Positions 17,640 through 25,307 of a stretch of DNA of 64,000 nucleotides are shown piece by piece. A program made the position numbers and the translations under genes. This stretch comes from Gammaproteobacteria bacterium HGW-Gammaproteobacteria-15. GTDB lineage: Bacteria > Pseudomonadota > Gammaproteobacteria > Enterobacterales > Alteromonadaceae. The stretch is taken from contig PGZF01000001.1 of NCBI GenBank assembly GCA_002840125.1, positions 558,001-622,000 on the forward strand. The letters run 5' to 3'. The notes under the pieces were generated by a model. It was not told the origin of the DNA, ran no database searches, and saw only the letters and a list, made by a program, of their open reading frames with translations. Each line of letters begins with the position of its first letter. Within the stretch, counting starts at the first letter, position 1.

Positions 17640-18032
17640 GTATTCGCTGATCAGGGCGTACTTTACTCCTGCTGCTTGGCAAAGTACGCAGCTGCCTTCT
17701 TTAAGAATTCATTTTCCTTTTTCAGCGTATCCAGCTCCCGCTTTAACTGCCGGACTTTTTCGCTTTCATCCTTGGAGTAATCTACCCCATTCAAGCTGTT
17801 AAACTGCTTATCAGACAAGCGGTTAAACTGGGCCCGCCAGTTGTAAATCTGGTTGGGATGAATGCCCAATTCCTGAGCAACAGACGTCGCTGTTTTATCG
17901 GGTAAATCAGACAGTCTTACGGCTTCACGGCGGAACTCTTCTGAGTACGCCTGGGTTTTATGTCTGGCCATCTTGCACCTCAGTGTCAGGTACGATACCT
18001 AACTATAGAAGGTGTCTACTGATCATGGGTAA
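16784..18032 (-). mobile_element. IS3-family insertion sequence in cassette A
   Basis: About 1.25 kb containing orfA and orfB. The ends carry 21 bp imperfect terminal repeats: TTACCCATAAAAAGTAGACAC at 16784-16804 and the complement of TTACCCATGATCAGTAGACAC at 18012-18032, 18 of 21 identical. Exact ends may lie a few bases further out, because IS3-type elements usually end in TG/CA. A clean 3-4 bp target duplication is not obvious (TTC against CTC). It sits between a GTTAGCC cassette boundary (18040-18046) and cassette gene A. Confidence 0.85.
17663..17971 (-). CDS. IS3-family transposase OrfA
   Basis: 102 residues. An HTH of the HTH_Tnp_1 (IS3/IS911 OrfA) type spans about residues 10-55 (YSEEFRREAVRL, SVAQELGIHPNQIYNWR). 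A leucine-zipper-like coiled coil follows at about 70-95 (VRQLKRELDTLKKENEFLKK). OrfA binds the terminal repeats and, after frameshifting, supplies the N-terminus of the OrfAB transposase. Intact. Confidence 0.93.
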   Translation of the reverse strand: MARHKTQAYSEEFRREAVRLSDLPDKTATSVAQELGIHPNQIYNWRAQFNRLSDKQFNSLNGVDYSKDESEKVRQLKRELDTLKKENEFLKKAAAYFAKQQE

Positions 18033-18039
18033 CTCGGGA

Positions 18040-18097
18040 GGCTAACGCTTATAATGCGGAAAATCCGTATTTAAACATGGCCTTTTCCGCTTTTGTA
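18040..18097 (-). repeat. Cassette-array boundary, attC- or attI-like
   Basis: Read on the minus strand, an inverted repeat GCGGAAAA/TTTTCCGC (18056-18063 with 18083-18090) is followed by CATTATAAGCGTTAGCC. Its last seven bases are identical to the right core of attC-like site 3. It marks the upstream edge of the first cassette and could be a last attC or an attI remnant. The left core is poor. Confidence 0.4.
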
Positions 18098-18221
18098 AAT
18101 TTGATGCAGGTGACATTACATCGGACTTAGCTTGTTTACAATAGCTTATGAATCGCTACTTTCTTGCAAGCAATTGAAATATATTGGGTTAACTTGATAT
18201 AGCTTTAACTATTCCCACCCA

Positions 18222-18425
18222 CTTTCCCCATTAAGTTGACACTGAGGCAGTATTAACATTCGAGGTGAATTACACCGGGTTTGGCGGAAGCTAATTTTTT
18301 GAGAGAATTAGGCCATGAACAAAAGAACAACTTACGCCTCTAACTACTTGTTTTGTCAATGTCATTCTTGCGCATGCGTCAGCGATTTAGATTACCTCAT
18401 CGTACTGAGATTTCTCACGGGATAA
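18222..18425 (+). mobile_element. Possible clipped left end of a second IS3-family element
   Basis: TTTCCCCATTAAGTTGACACTGAGGC (from 18224) resembles IS3-family terminal repeats. About 70 bases later a short frame starts at 18315 (MNKRTTYAS..., 36 codons, stop 18425) whose first residues look like an OrfA start, then lose similarity. This would be a truncated IS end. Assignment is from memory of such elements and is weak. Confidence 0.3.
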
Positions 18426-18518
18426 ATTCTGGAACTCAATATAACTAGAATCCTTGAATTCTGTATCCGTTCCGCTAGTTTTACAGATATACCTAGATGG
18501 CTATTGGTTAAAGAACAG

Positions 18519-19280
18519 ATGAAATATTCGCGATTTCTTTACTATATTATTTTGCTGATTTCTTTCCAAAGAAGTGATGCTGCTGAGCACAAAACAACGG
18601 TATGGGTTAGTGAAAATAAAAGCGAGTTTTCGTTTGCGATTCACTCAGTTCTCTTAGATCACATCAGAGCAAATAACAGTCTCGAATTTAGGCAATATGC
18701 ATACGGAAGAGCATTGATTAACTATCAAAGTGATAAACCAACATGCCTCTTTAATCGAAGAATATCCAGTATTTTTAAGGATGCTCAGTACAGTGATGCT
18801 ATAACTAAATATAAATCTCGTGAGCTGTTCTTTCGTTCTAACATGAAGCACGATTTTTACGAGATAACTGACTCGGATGGACTCGTAAGTCTGCATAAGC
18901 TGTTTGAAAAATATCCTGATAGAGTTCTGTTAGTTGGAGAGGGACTCACATATGGTGATAAACTGGATCATGAAATCAAACAGCTAAAAAGGAGCAATTT
19001 GTATGTCCGAGTTCCCTCTGGACATGCTGGTGCATATATCCAAATGTTTACCCAGGGGAAAGTAGATTATCTAATTGAATATCCAATTTCGTTCAAAATT
19101 ATAAAATCTGACCCTGCAGAATATTCAAGCTTTAAAGTGTCAGAAACAGAGTTCACCACAGGTCATTTAGTCTGTAATGAATCAACGCCTAGAGGAATAA
19201 TAGACTCTTACAACAAGGCGATCAAACTCAGCCAAGATAAAATAAATGAAGTGCATAAAGCATTTGGATTTACAGATTAA
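18519..19280 (+). CDS. Orphan periplasmic solute-binding-protein-like protein
   Basis: 253 residues with a signal peptide (MKYSRFLYYIILLISFQRSDAA). The mature part looks like a family-3 extracellular solute-binding fold: N-terminal strands, a Gly-rich hinge region (VGEGLTYGDKLD), and a DYLIEYP motif typical of the PBPb-like proteins common in Alteromonadales. No permease or ATPase gene is adjacent, so it may be a sensor partner rather than a transporter component. Codon use is AT-rich compared with the flanking core genes, which suggests transfer. The ATG at 18519 starts the signal peptide; the frame opens with a TTG at 18504. A second, unrelated-looking protein of the same broad class lies at 19984. 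Confidence 0.65.
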   Translation: MKYSRFLYYIILLISFQRSDAAEHKTTVWVSENKSEFSFAIHSVLLDHIRANNSLEFRQYAYGRALINYQSDKPTCLFNRRISSIFKDAQYSDAITKYKSRELFFRSNMKHDFYEITDSDGLVSLHKLFEKYPDRVLLVGEGLTYGDKLDHEIKQLKRSNLYVRVPSGHAGAYIQMFTQGKVDYLIEYPISFKIIKSDPAEYSSFKVSETEFTTGHLVCNESTPRGIIDSYNKAIKLSQDKINEVHKAFGFTD

Positions 19281-19538
19281 GTACAAATTAAGTACATATT
19301 ATTAATTCGTGCTATCAACCGATACTGGCTGTACGCTAGTTGTTCTTAGATTTACTCAAGAGAAATATTCGGAATATTTTACCAGCTATCTGAGCCCACG
19401 AGAAAGAAGGAATTATCAGAGATTTACACCAATGCATTTTTCCGCTGTTGGCACTGCGCTATCCTTTCAACACAGCAGAATATGTTACCATTACCGCCTG
19501 CACTGCAAGTTTAAAGACAAAACCGGATAGGAGTTTGT
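19281..19538. other. Intergenic region before gloA
   Basis: About 260 bases forming the right edge of the AT-rich island and the gloA leader. A 73-codon frame (19309-19530) has no ribosome site and no recognisable features, so I leave it unannotated. The gloA ribosome site TAGGAG is just before 19539. Confidence 0.5.
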
Positions 19539-19940
19539 ATGAGAATGCTACATACCATGCTGCGCGTGGGTAATCTGGAAAAATCACTGGCGTTTTACAC
19601 TGAAGTGCTGGGCATGAAACTGCTGCGCCAGTCAGAAAACACCGAGTATAAATATACGCTGGCGTTTGTTGGCTACGGTGACGAGAGCGAAAATACCGTG
19701 TTAGAGCTGACGTACAACTGGGGCACCGACAGCTACGATTTAGGTAATGCCTATGGCCATATCGCGCTGGAAGTAGAAAACGTATACGACGCTTGCGATA
19801 AAATACGCGCTAAAGGTGGCGTAATAAGCCGCGAGCCGGGCCCGGTAAAAGGCGGCACCACTGAAATTGCCTTTGTCCGCGATCCGGATAACTATGCTAT
19901 AGAACTGATCCAGAAAAAAGACAGTTACGACACGCTTTAA
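19539..19940 (+). CDS. gloA: Lactoylglutathione lyase (glyoxalase I)
   Basis: 133 residues, two VOC beta-alpha-beta-beta-beta modules. Converts the hemithioacetal of methylglyoxal and glutathione to S-lactoylglutathione. The metal ligands fall at His5, Glu56, His74 and Glu122, the same positions as in the Ni-dependent E. coli enzyme. A stem-loop follows at 19964-19985. Confidence 0.97.
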   Translation: MRMLHTMLRVGNLEKSLAFYTEVLGMKLLRQSENTEYKYTLAFVGYGDESENTVLELTYNWGTDSYDLGNAYGHIALEVENVYDACDKIRAKGGVISREPGPVKGGTTEIAFVRDPDNYAIELIQKKDSYDTL

Positions 19941-19963
19941 GTTTGCCACAGCGTAAACAGTAC

Positions 19964-19985
19964 AAAGCCAGCGCAAGCTGGCTTT
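19964..19985. terminator. Stem-loop between convergent gloA and the solute-binding gene
   Basis: A perfect 9 bp stem AAAGCCAGC/GCTGGCTTT with a GCAA loop sits between convergent genes and overlaps the minus-strand stop codon. The T-runs are short on both sides, so it is probably a bidirectional but modest terminator. Confidence 0.6.
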
Positions 19986-20778
19986 AGTATTTTGGCTGAG
20001 TGGCAAAATCTTCCAGCCGCCGGATAATCTGCTCGCTATACACGGGCTGATATAGCTTGCGCATGGTGCCATCGCGGTAGCTTTGCTCCAGTGCCGCCTG
20101 CCAGCGGGCAATACGCTCGTCTGACACATTGCGGGAAAATGCCAGATAGCGTTTACGCTCGCTAAAGTATTTCAGCATAACCAGTTCGTTGCCGGCCGCT
20201 GCGGCATTGGCCGAAAACTTGTGTGCCGACAGCTCACTGACAGCCATTAAATCTGCCCGGCCCAATAACAACATCTCCAGACAATCGCCGGATTTGCTGG
20301 TTAATATCAGGTTTTTTCCTTCGGTAAAACCCAGTGCTTTAATTTCATCTATAGTGGCAGAATTACGATAATTACAGGCGGTATAATTTCCTGGCAACTC
20401 AGTCAGGGACGACGCCTCCCCCAGCCGGCGTTTCAAGCCGTATAAAGCCATCTGATAATGCTTCAGCGGCCCAACCCATTTAAACCAGGGTTCACGCTCG
20501 GCTGTGCGCACGGTTTCAAACAACACTATATCCGGTTCAGCTTTGGCAATGCTCAGCGCCCGCCCCCAGGGCATTAACTCAATACTGCCGGGGTCTTCCA
20601 GCCGTTGTTGCAACACACGCACCAAGCTGGCCGTTACGCCGCTAACTTCGCCCTGTTCGTCCAGATATTCTCCCGGCGGGTTGTGCTCGGTAAGAAAACG
20701 CAGCGGCTGCGCCTTTACGCCACTTGCAGAAACACCTAACACTACACTTAACACCCAGGCGCTTAATTTAACGTTCAT
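19984..20778 (-). CDS. Periplasmic solute-binding protein, family 3-like
   Basis: 264 residues with a signal peptide (MNVKLSAWVLSVVLGVSASGVKA). The mature N-terminus LRFLTEHNPPGEYLDEQGEVSG and the MPWGRALSIAKAEPDIVLFE segment are typical of the small PBPb-type proteins abundant in Alteromonadales and Vibrio. No ABC transporter genes are adjacent. Such stand-alone members may bind amino acids or signals, but no ligand can be named from sequence. Confidence 0.8.
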   Translation of the reverse strand: MNVKLSAWVLSVVLGVSASGVKAQPLRFLTEHNPPGEYLDEQGEVSGVTASLVRVLQQRLEDPGSIELMPWGRALSIAKAEPDIVLFETVRTAEREPWFKWVGPLKHYQMALYGLKRRLGEASSLTELPGNYTACNYRNSATIDEIKALGFTEGKNLILTSKSGDCLEMLLLGRADLMAVSELSAHKFSANAAAAGNELVMLKYFSERKRYLAFSRNVSDERIARWQAALEQSYRDGTMRKLYQPVYSEQIIRRLEDFATQPKY

Positions 20779-20890
20779 TCGGCACCATTGACATAGCCAG
20801 ATTGAATCATCGATAACAGTTTAATAACACAGTGATTGCCAAAAGAAAACTATAATAATGAACATGATACAGATGTCAGACCAAACAGTA

Positions 20891-21781
20891 CTACTCCAGC
20901 GTAATAACAACTTTTTCATTTAATGACATCGCCAGATTATTGTCGTAATAGGCAGCTTCATTAATAAAGGTTGGGTACACCGTCACATCACCGTCGTAAT
21001 ACATCTCAGTGCCATCAAACAGGGTAAAGATCGGATCGCCGGGGTTAATTGGCTGATAATCTTTGTCCTGCACATTTTTATGCACCATACCCAGGCGCTC
21101 ACCTTTTTCATTCATAGGCAGTTTAATGCTGTGCAGATAACGAAAGGCTTCTGTCTGTTTTGGCAATGCCGGCAAGGTATTACTGTTATACAGCTGAACA
21201 AAATCAAGAATATGCCGTGTCATGGTGTCCATCAGCTCCAGCACATCCTGGCGTAATACTGATTGCGGCTGCGGCCCCACTTCTACCAGCACACCATAAC
21301 GGCCAACAGTGCACATCAGCGCATGATCTTCAGCAGCAAAGTGATCTTCATCACGGGAAATTATCGCTTCAGGCATCACCATTTTTACGTAAGCGGCCAG
21401 CTGGTTATAAAACGGCCCGGCCTGGGTCAGAATTAAACAGGCGCCCATATTGCTGGTAGTGTTGTGCAAATCAATCAGTAAATCGGTTTTAGCGCTGCCT
21501 TTAGGGCCAAGCTGAGCATTAAGCACCTTGGCACGGCTTTGTTCGTAATTGGCAAGCTCGGGGTTAGCTAAATCGGTATTTTTAAACTGGCGGTTTAAAT
21601 CACTGTGCAGGTAACGTTTGTTGGCGTAATACGCTTCGGGGTTGGCCCATACCAGTTCAGTATTAAAGCTGGCCCGGCTGACTAAATCTGGCTTAGCCTG
21701 ATATTGCTTAACTAAATAAATACCTGAAAATTCATTGCCATGCACACCACCAACAATGGCAACCTGATTAATTTTATCCAT
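20891..21781 (-). CDS. Aspartoacylase / succinylglutamate desuccinylase family hydrolase
   Basis: 296 residues, a zinc carboxypeptidase-like fold. The zinc site is HGNE (His14, Glu17) plus His106 in DLHNTTSN. DLNRQF supplies the substrate-binding Arg and GVLVEVGPQ the catalytic Glu. This pattern, including the length and the C-terminal beta domain (NPGDPIFTLFDG), matches aspartoacylase (ASPA), which cleaves N-acetyl-aspartate, rather than AstE, which normally lies in an ast operon that is absent here. Substrate is inferred from family. Confidence 0.85.
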   Translation of the reverse strand: MDKINQVAIVGGVHGNEFSGIYLVKQYQAKPDLVSRASFNTELVWANPEAYYANKRYLHSDLNRQFKNTDLANPELANYEQSRAKVLNAQLGPKGSAKTDLLIDLHNTTSNMGACLILTQAGPFYNQLAAYVKMVMPEAIISRDEDHFAAEDHALMCTVGRYGVLVEVGPQPQSVLRQDVLELMDTMTRHILDFVQLYNSNTLPALPKQTEAFRYLHSIKLPMNEKGERLGMVHKNVQDKDYQPINPGDPIFTLFDGTEMYYDGDVTVYPTFINEAAYYDNNLAMSLNEKVVITLE

Positions 21782-21914
21782 AATTTTTCCATAACTGCTG
21801 CGGTTATACCAAGCCTGAGCTTAGCCTAAATCAATAGCGTTATTATGACCAGTGCAGAGCGGAAAAAGAATAGATACAGAATTTAAATGCCTGAAATAAG
21901 CATATAAATGCAGA

Positions 21915-22121
21915 TTAAGCAGCTGGTTGTGCCAGTTCTAAAGAGGCGTCGGAAATACGTACCAGTTCGTTATGCAGAATTTGTTGCGCCTGACAGGTAC
22001 ATTTACCACATTGGCTACCCACACCGGTGCACATTTTCAGTTCACGCATGGTGGATACGCCTTGCGCCACTTTTTGCTTAATGGCTTTATCGGTAACAGC
22101 TTTACACAGGCAAACGTACAT
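21915..22121 (-). CDS. bfd: Bacterioferritin-associated ferredoxin
   Basis: 68 residues. The [2Fe-2S] ligands are Cys4, Cys6, Cys38 and Cys41, as in E. coli Bfd, which reduces and releases iron from bacterioferritin. It stands alone without bfr. A Fur-like sequence lies about 40 bases upstream. Confidence 0.93.
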   Translation of the reverse strand: MYVCLCKAVTDKAIKQKVAQGVSTMRELKMCTGVGSQCGKCTCQAQQILHNELVRISDASLELAQPAA

Positions 22122-22160
22122 AACAGTACTCCGTTAACACAACGCCGCCATTTTAATATT

Positions 22161-22180
22161 ATTAAGAACCATTATCAATA
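22161..22180 (-). promoter_or_regulatory. Possible Fur box upstream of bfd
   Basis: Minus-strand TATTGATAATGGTTCTTAAT contains one full Fur half-site, TGATAAT, and a weaker second half. Iron regulation of bfd is well known, but this match is partial. Confidence 0.35.
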
Positions 22181-22259
22181 GTATTTGAAAACCGGAACCT
22201 GTCGTAATAACAACGCCGGCAAAAGCCGGCGTTGTAGGTTTGCTTAACTGCGTGATTAA

Positions 22260-23462
22260 CTAGCGAAACAGCACTTTCTCCTGCTGGAACCAGTGCACGC
22301 AAAAACCAATAGCAATACTGGCTAACAGCAGTGTAGAACCAAAAATTAACGCCAGTAAGCCATAATCGGCAGTGCCTTTAATCAGCTCTTTTATCGCCAG
22401 CGCTACGTTCATTATTGGTACTAACGCGGTTTTGCTGGTTAACTCAACACCCGGCATCATAGCGGCTACCAAAGGCAGAAAAATCATGATCGACAGCGGG
22501 CTGATATAGTTTTGTGCCTCTTTAAAGGTACGGGCGTATATCGATATCGCCAGCAGCAAGGCAGCAAACACTGCAGAGATGGGCAGCAACAAAGAGAAAA
22601 TCAGGATAAGTTCGGTAATAGCGATAGCCGACATCGCTTCCTGCACTACCGCCATGCCGGCGAAAGAGCCGATAATCGCGCCCCAGATGCCAAAACTGCC
22701 TACGGTGATCAACGCGCCTATCAGGCCGGTTGTCAGTACCGTGAGAAACTTACCCAGCACTATGCTAACCCGGCTGATCGGGCAAATTAGCAGGGTTTCC
22801 AAAGTACCGCGCTCTTTTTCACCGGCGCCCATATCAATAGCCGGATAAGACGCACCCAGCAAACATAACGGAATAAGAATATAGGCAATTACCGCGCCGA
22901 ATTTTTCACCGATATTTTCCCGCTTAGCGGCGGTATCAACCTTTTGCACATCAACCGGTTTAATAATAGCGGCAAGCTTGGCCGGATCGACATTCAGTTG
23001 TGTCAGGGTTTCACGCTGCAGCTGTTCATTAAAATTGGTCATCAGCTCAGAGAAATAGCGGTACATAAAATCAAATTGTGATGACTGGTTATAAATAATC
23101 TGCCACTGCGCTTGCTCTGCCGCCTGACGTTTGGCAGAAAAATCGGTCGGGATCACTATTGCCACATCAAACTCATTATTACGAATAGCCGCAACTAAAT
23201 CTGCTTCAGCGGTTTTATCCGTTTTAATTTGCTTAAAGTTTTTATGATAAAACAGCGCATCGGCAAACTTGGGGGCCTGCTCTGCGTTAATAATGACATA
23301 GCGGTGCTCAGCCTGCATGGCGGTGTTGGTGGTGCTGGATAACACCAGCCCCATTACGCCAAAGATCACCGGAAAAATAAAAATTGGCAGTAAAATAACA
23401 AAAATCAGCGTTTTCTTATCGCGCATTAACTCAGTAAGTTCTTTAAAATAAACCTGCCACAT
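22260..23462 (-). CDS. ABC transporter permease, NatB-like
   Basis: 400 residues of the ABC-2 class. One N-terminal helix precedes a large extracytoplasmic domain (about 45-170) and a cluster of five C-terminal helices. The cytoplasmic motif MGAGEKERGTLETLL is typical of NatB/CcmB-like permeases. It directly follows its ATPase gene with no gap. NatAB exports Na+ in Bacillus, but related pairs have other substrates, so the substrate is open. Confidence 0.88.
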   Translation of the reverse strand: MWQVYFKELTELMRDKKTLIFVILLPIFIFPVIFGVMGLVLSSTTNTAMQAEHRYVIINAEQAPKFADALFYHKNFKQIKTDKTAEADLVAAIRNNEFDVAIVIPTDFSAKRQAAEQAQWQIIYNQSSQFDFMYRYFSELMTNFNEQLQRETLTQLNVDPAKLAAIIKPVDVQKVDTAAKRENIGEKFGAVIAYILIPLCLLGASYPAIDMGAGEKERGTLETLLICPISRVSIVLGKFLTVLTTGLIGALITVGSFGIWGAIIGSFAGMAVVQEAMSAIAITELILIFSLLLPISAVFAALLLAISIYARTFKEAQNYISPLSIMIFLPLVAAMMPGVELTSKTALVPIMNVALAIKELIKGTADYGLLALIFGSTLLLASIAIGFCVHWFQQEKVLFR

Positions 23463-24263
23463 TTAGGCTGCTCCCTGCTGGTTGGTTACTACATTAAGCA
23501 CGCTTAAAAACGCCTCGCGTAAATCACCATTGCCGGATAACGCCCTGAACTGGCCGATATCACCGGAAAAAGCACTGATGCCTTTATCAATAACCACTAC
23601 TCTGTCGCAAAGTGATGCCACTTCATCCAAATGGTGGGTAGAAAAAATCACCGGCGTACCAGCCGCTTTTAAGCCTTTGATAAAATCCAGCACCGTTTGC
23701 ACGGTCATAATATCCAACCCGGTGGTGGGTTCATCCAGAATAACCACCTTAGGGCTGTGCACCACAGCACGGGCAATAGCGGTTTTTTGTTTCATACCGG
23801 TCGACATATTATCGGCACGGCGGTTGGCAAAATCATGCATATTGAGCAGTGTAAACAGCTCGTCGATACGCTGCTTTAAAGCACTCTCTTTCATGCCGTG
23901 CAAGCGGCCAAAATAGGCGATATTTTCAAAGGCCGTTAGTTTGCCGTACAGGCCGGTGTCGGCCGATAAAAAACCGATTTGCTGGCGGGCTTTTACCGGT
24001 TGTTTTAATACATCAACGCCATTTAACAGCACTGAACCGGCATCGGGCTTTAATGCCGTAGACAACATACGTAACGTGGTGGTTTTACCGGCGCCATTTG
24101 GCCCCAACAACCCCAGCACCTCACCCGCGCCGCAGCTAAAGCTGACATTGCGCACCGAGTGAAATGCCTCTTTGCTGTAACGTACGTCTTGTTTTTCGGT
24201 ATCCGATAACTTGCTGTTTTTACCAAGTGCAAACGCCTTGGCTAAATCCTGAATATCAATCAT
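23463..24263 (-). CDS. ABC transporter ATP-binding protein, NatA-like
   Basis: 266 residues. Walker A GPNGAGKT, signature MSTGMKQK (a variant of LSGGQ common in NatA/drug-type ATPases), Walker B VVILDEPTTGLD and the H-loop STHH are all present. Partner of the permease gene that follows immediately. Confidence 0.93.
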   Translation of the reverse strand: MIDIQDLAKAFALGKNSKLSDTEKQDVRYSKEAFHSVRNVSFSCGAGEVLGLLGPNGAGKTTTLRMLSTALKPDAGSVLLNGVDVLKQPVKARQQIGFLSADTGLYGKLTAFENIAYFGRLHGMKESALKQRIDELFTLLNMHDFANRRADNMSTGMKQKTAIARAVVHSPKVVILDEPTTGLDIMTVQTVLDFIKGLKAAGTPVIFSTHHLDEVASLCDRVVVIDKGISAFSGDIGQFRALSGNGDLREAFLSVLNVVTNQQGAA

Positions 24264-24286
24264 GCAACTGTCCTGTTGTCGGGGCT

Positions 24287-25105
24287 TTAGCGCGGGCGCT
24301 TTGGCCGGAAATAGTCAGTATTGTGGTAAAACCCCGCTGTTTCATTGTCGTTATACCAGCGTGGTACGCCCAGCAATGGCAAAGGCGTTAGTTGTTGATT
24401 ATCAAGAAGTACTGCCTCGTTAGCAATTTGTTCATGCAATTTAACATCAACAAAACTGTAAGCAGCTGTTAAAGGCCACTGGCTAAAACCGGCCGGCACT
24501 TCAATAAACAGTGCTTTAGACGTTAAACCAATAAAAGGCGCCGTTGCCATTTCGTACATAGCATGGCCAAAAATCATTGGCCTTATGCCCTGCCACCAGT
24601 CACTGCGCTTTACGACAAAGCTTTGCTGCCATTGATGTTGGCGCAGCAGTTCAGCATGCTCAAATGCAGCAGGTTCAAGACAAAGCACTACGCCGCATTC
24701 ATCGAAAAGCGTTAGTTTATTACGCAGTTTGCTGCGCTGTTTCAGGCCGTGCTGAGCAATTTCTGCAATATGCAGTTGATTTAGCAGCGCTTTGGTTTTT
24801 GGGAATAAACACCAGATCAGCGCACCAAAAAAGTCGTGCCAGTTGTCCTTGCGGGTAGGTATGCACTGAGTGGCATAAATACATTCTTCGTAGTAACGGC
24901 CATCTTCTGCCAGCGCATCGTTGTCGACAAAGCGAAATACAGCGTTCTGCGCCCACTGGTTTAACAACGTAACACCGGGCCACTGCGGTTGCCCGGCCAG
25001 GTTAAATTGCCGGCACAGATCATTAAACAATGGGTTGCCTGTAAGCAACGTAGAACACCAGGCTGGCGGCGGGGTAAAGCGGATTTTTACTTCATTTTTT
25101 TGCAT
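24287..25105 (-). CDS. DUF3025-family conserved protein
   Basis: 272 residues, soluble, no signal. The NWHDFFGALIWCLFPKTKA segment and the C-terminal LLGVPRWYNDNE segment are what I recognise of the DUF3025 family. Function is unknown. It lies in the same orientation as the ABC genes, 23 bases upstream of the ATPase start, so co-transcription is possible. Confidence 0.75.
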   Translation of the reverse strand: MQKNEVKIRFTPPPAWCSTLLTGNPLFNDLCRQFNLAGQPQWPGVTLLNQWAQNAVFRFVDNDALAEDGRYYEECIYATQCIPTRKDNWHDFFGALIWCLFPKTKALLNQLHIAEIAQHGLKQRSKLRNKLTLFDECGVVLCLEPAAFEHAELLRQHQWQQSFVVKRSDWWQGIRPMIFGHAMYEMATAPFIGLTSKALFIEVPAGFSQWPLTAAYSFVDVKLHEQIANEAVLLDNQQLTPLPLLGVPRWYNDNETAGFYHNTDYFRPKRPR

Positions 25106-25210
25106 AGGCCGTCTTGTTTGTTGCTGTAGCTGAAAACCCTCAGCATGAATTACTTACGAAAAGCGTGAAAAAGCGCTTGCAATTTTAGCATGGCGTGGCA
25201 CATTCAAGGG

Positions 25211-25226
25211 GTACGTTTAGACGTAC
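25211..25226. promoter_or_regulatory. Inverted repeat upstream of asnB
   Basis: GTACGT-TTAG-ACGTAC is a perfect 6 bp inverted repeat about 80 bases before the asnB start. It could be an operator, but no matching regulator is recognised. Confidence 0.3.
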
Positions 25227-25307
25227 ATACTGCCAAAATCACCCATGTAGCTTGAAATCTATAGGGTACAAAATGTGTTTACACAAAACTAATTAATAGA
25301 GGTTATC

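Noticed and set aside
18076..18129. 17-codon frame as a remnant of an integron integrase
   Set aside because: Likeness to IntI N-termini is too short and too weak to claim; left as a search suggestion.
19309..19530. 73-codon ORF before gloA
   Set aside because: No ribosome site, no conserved feature, and it covers the expected gloA leader.
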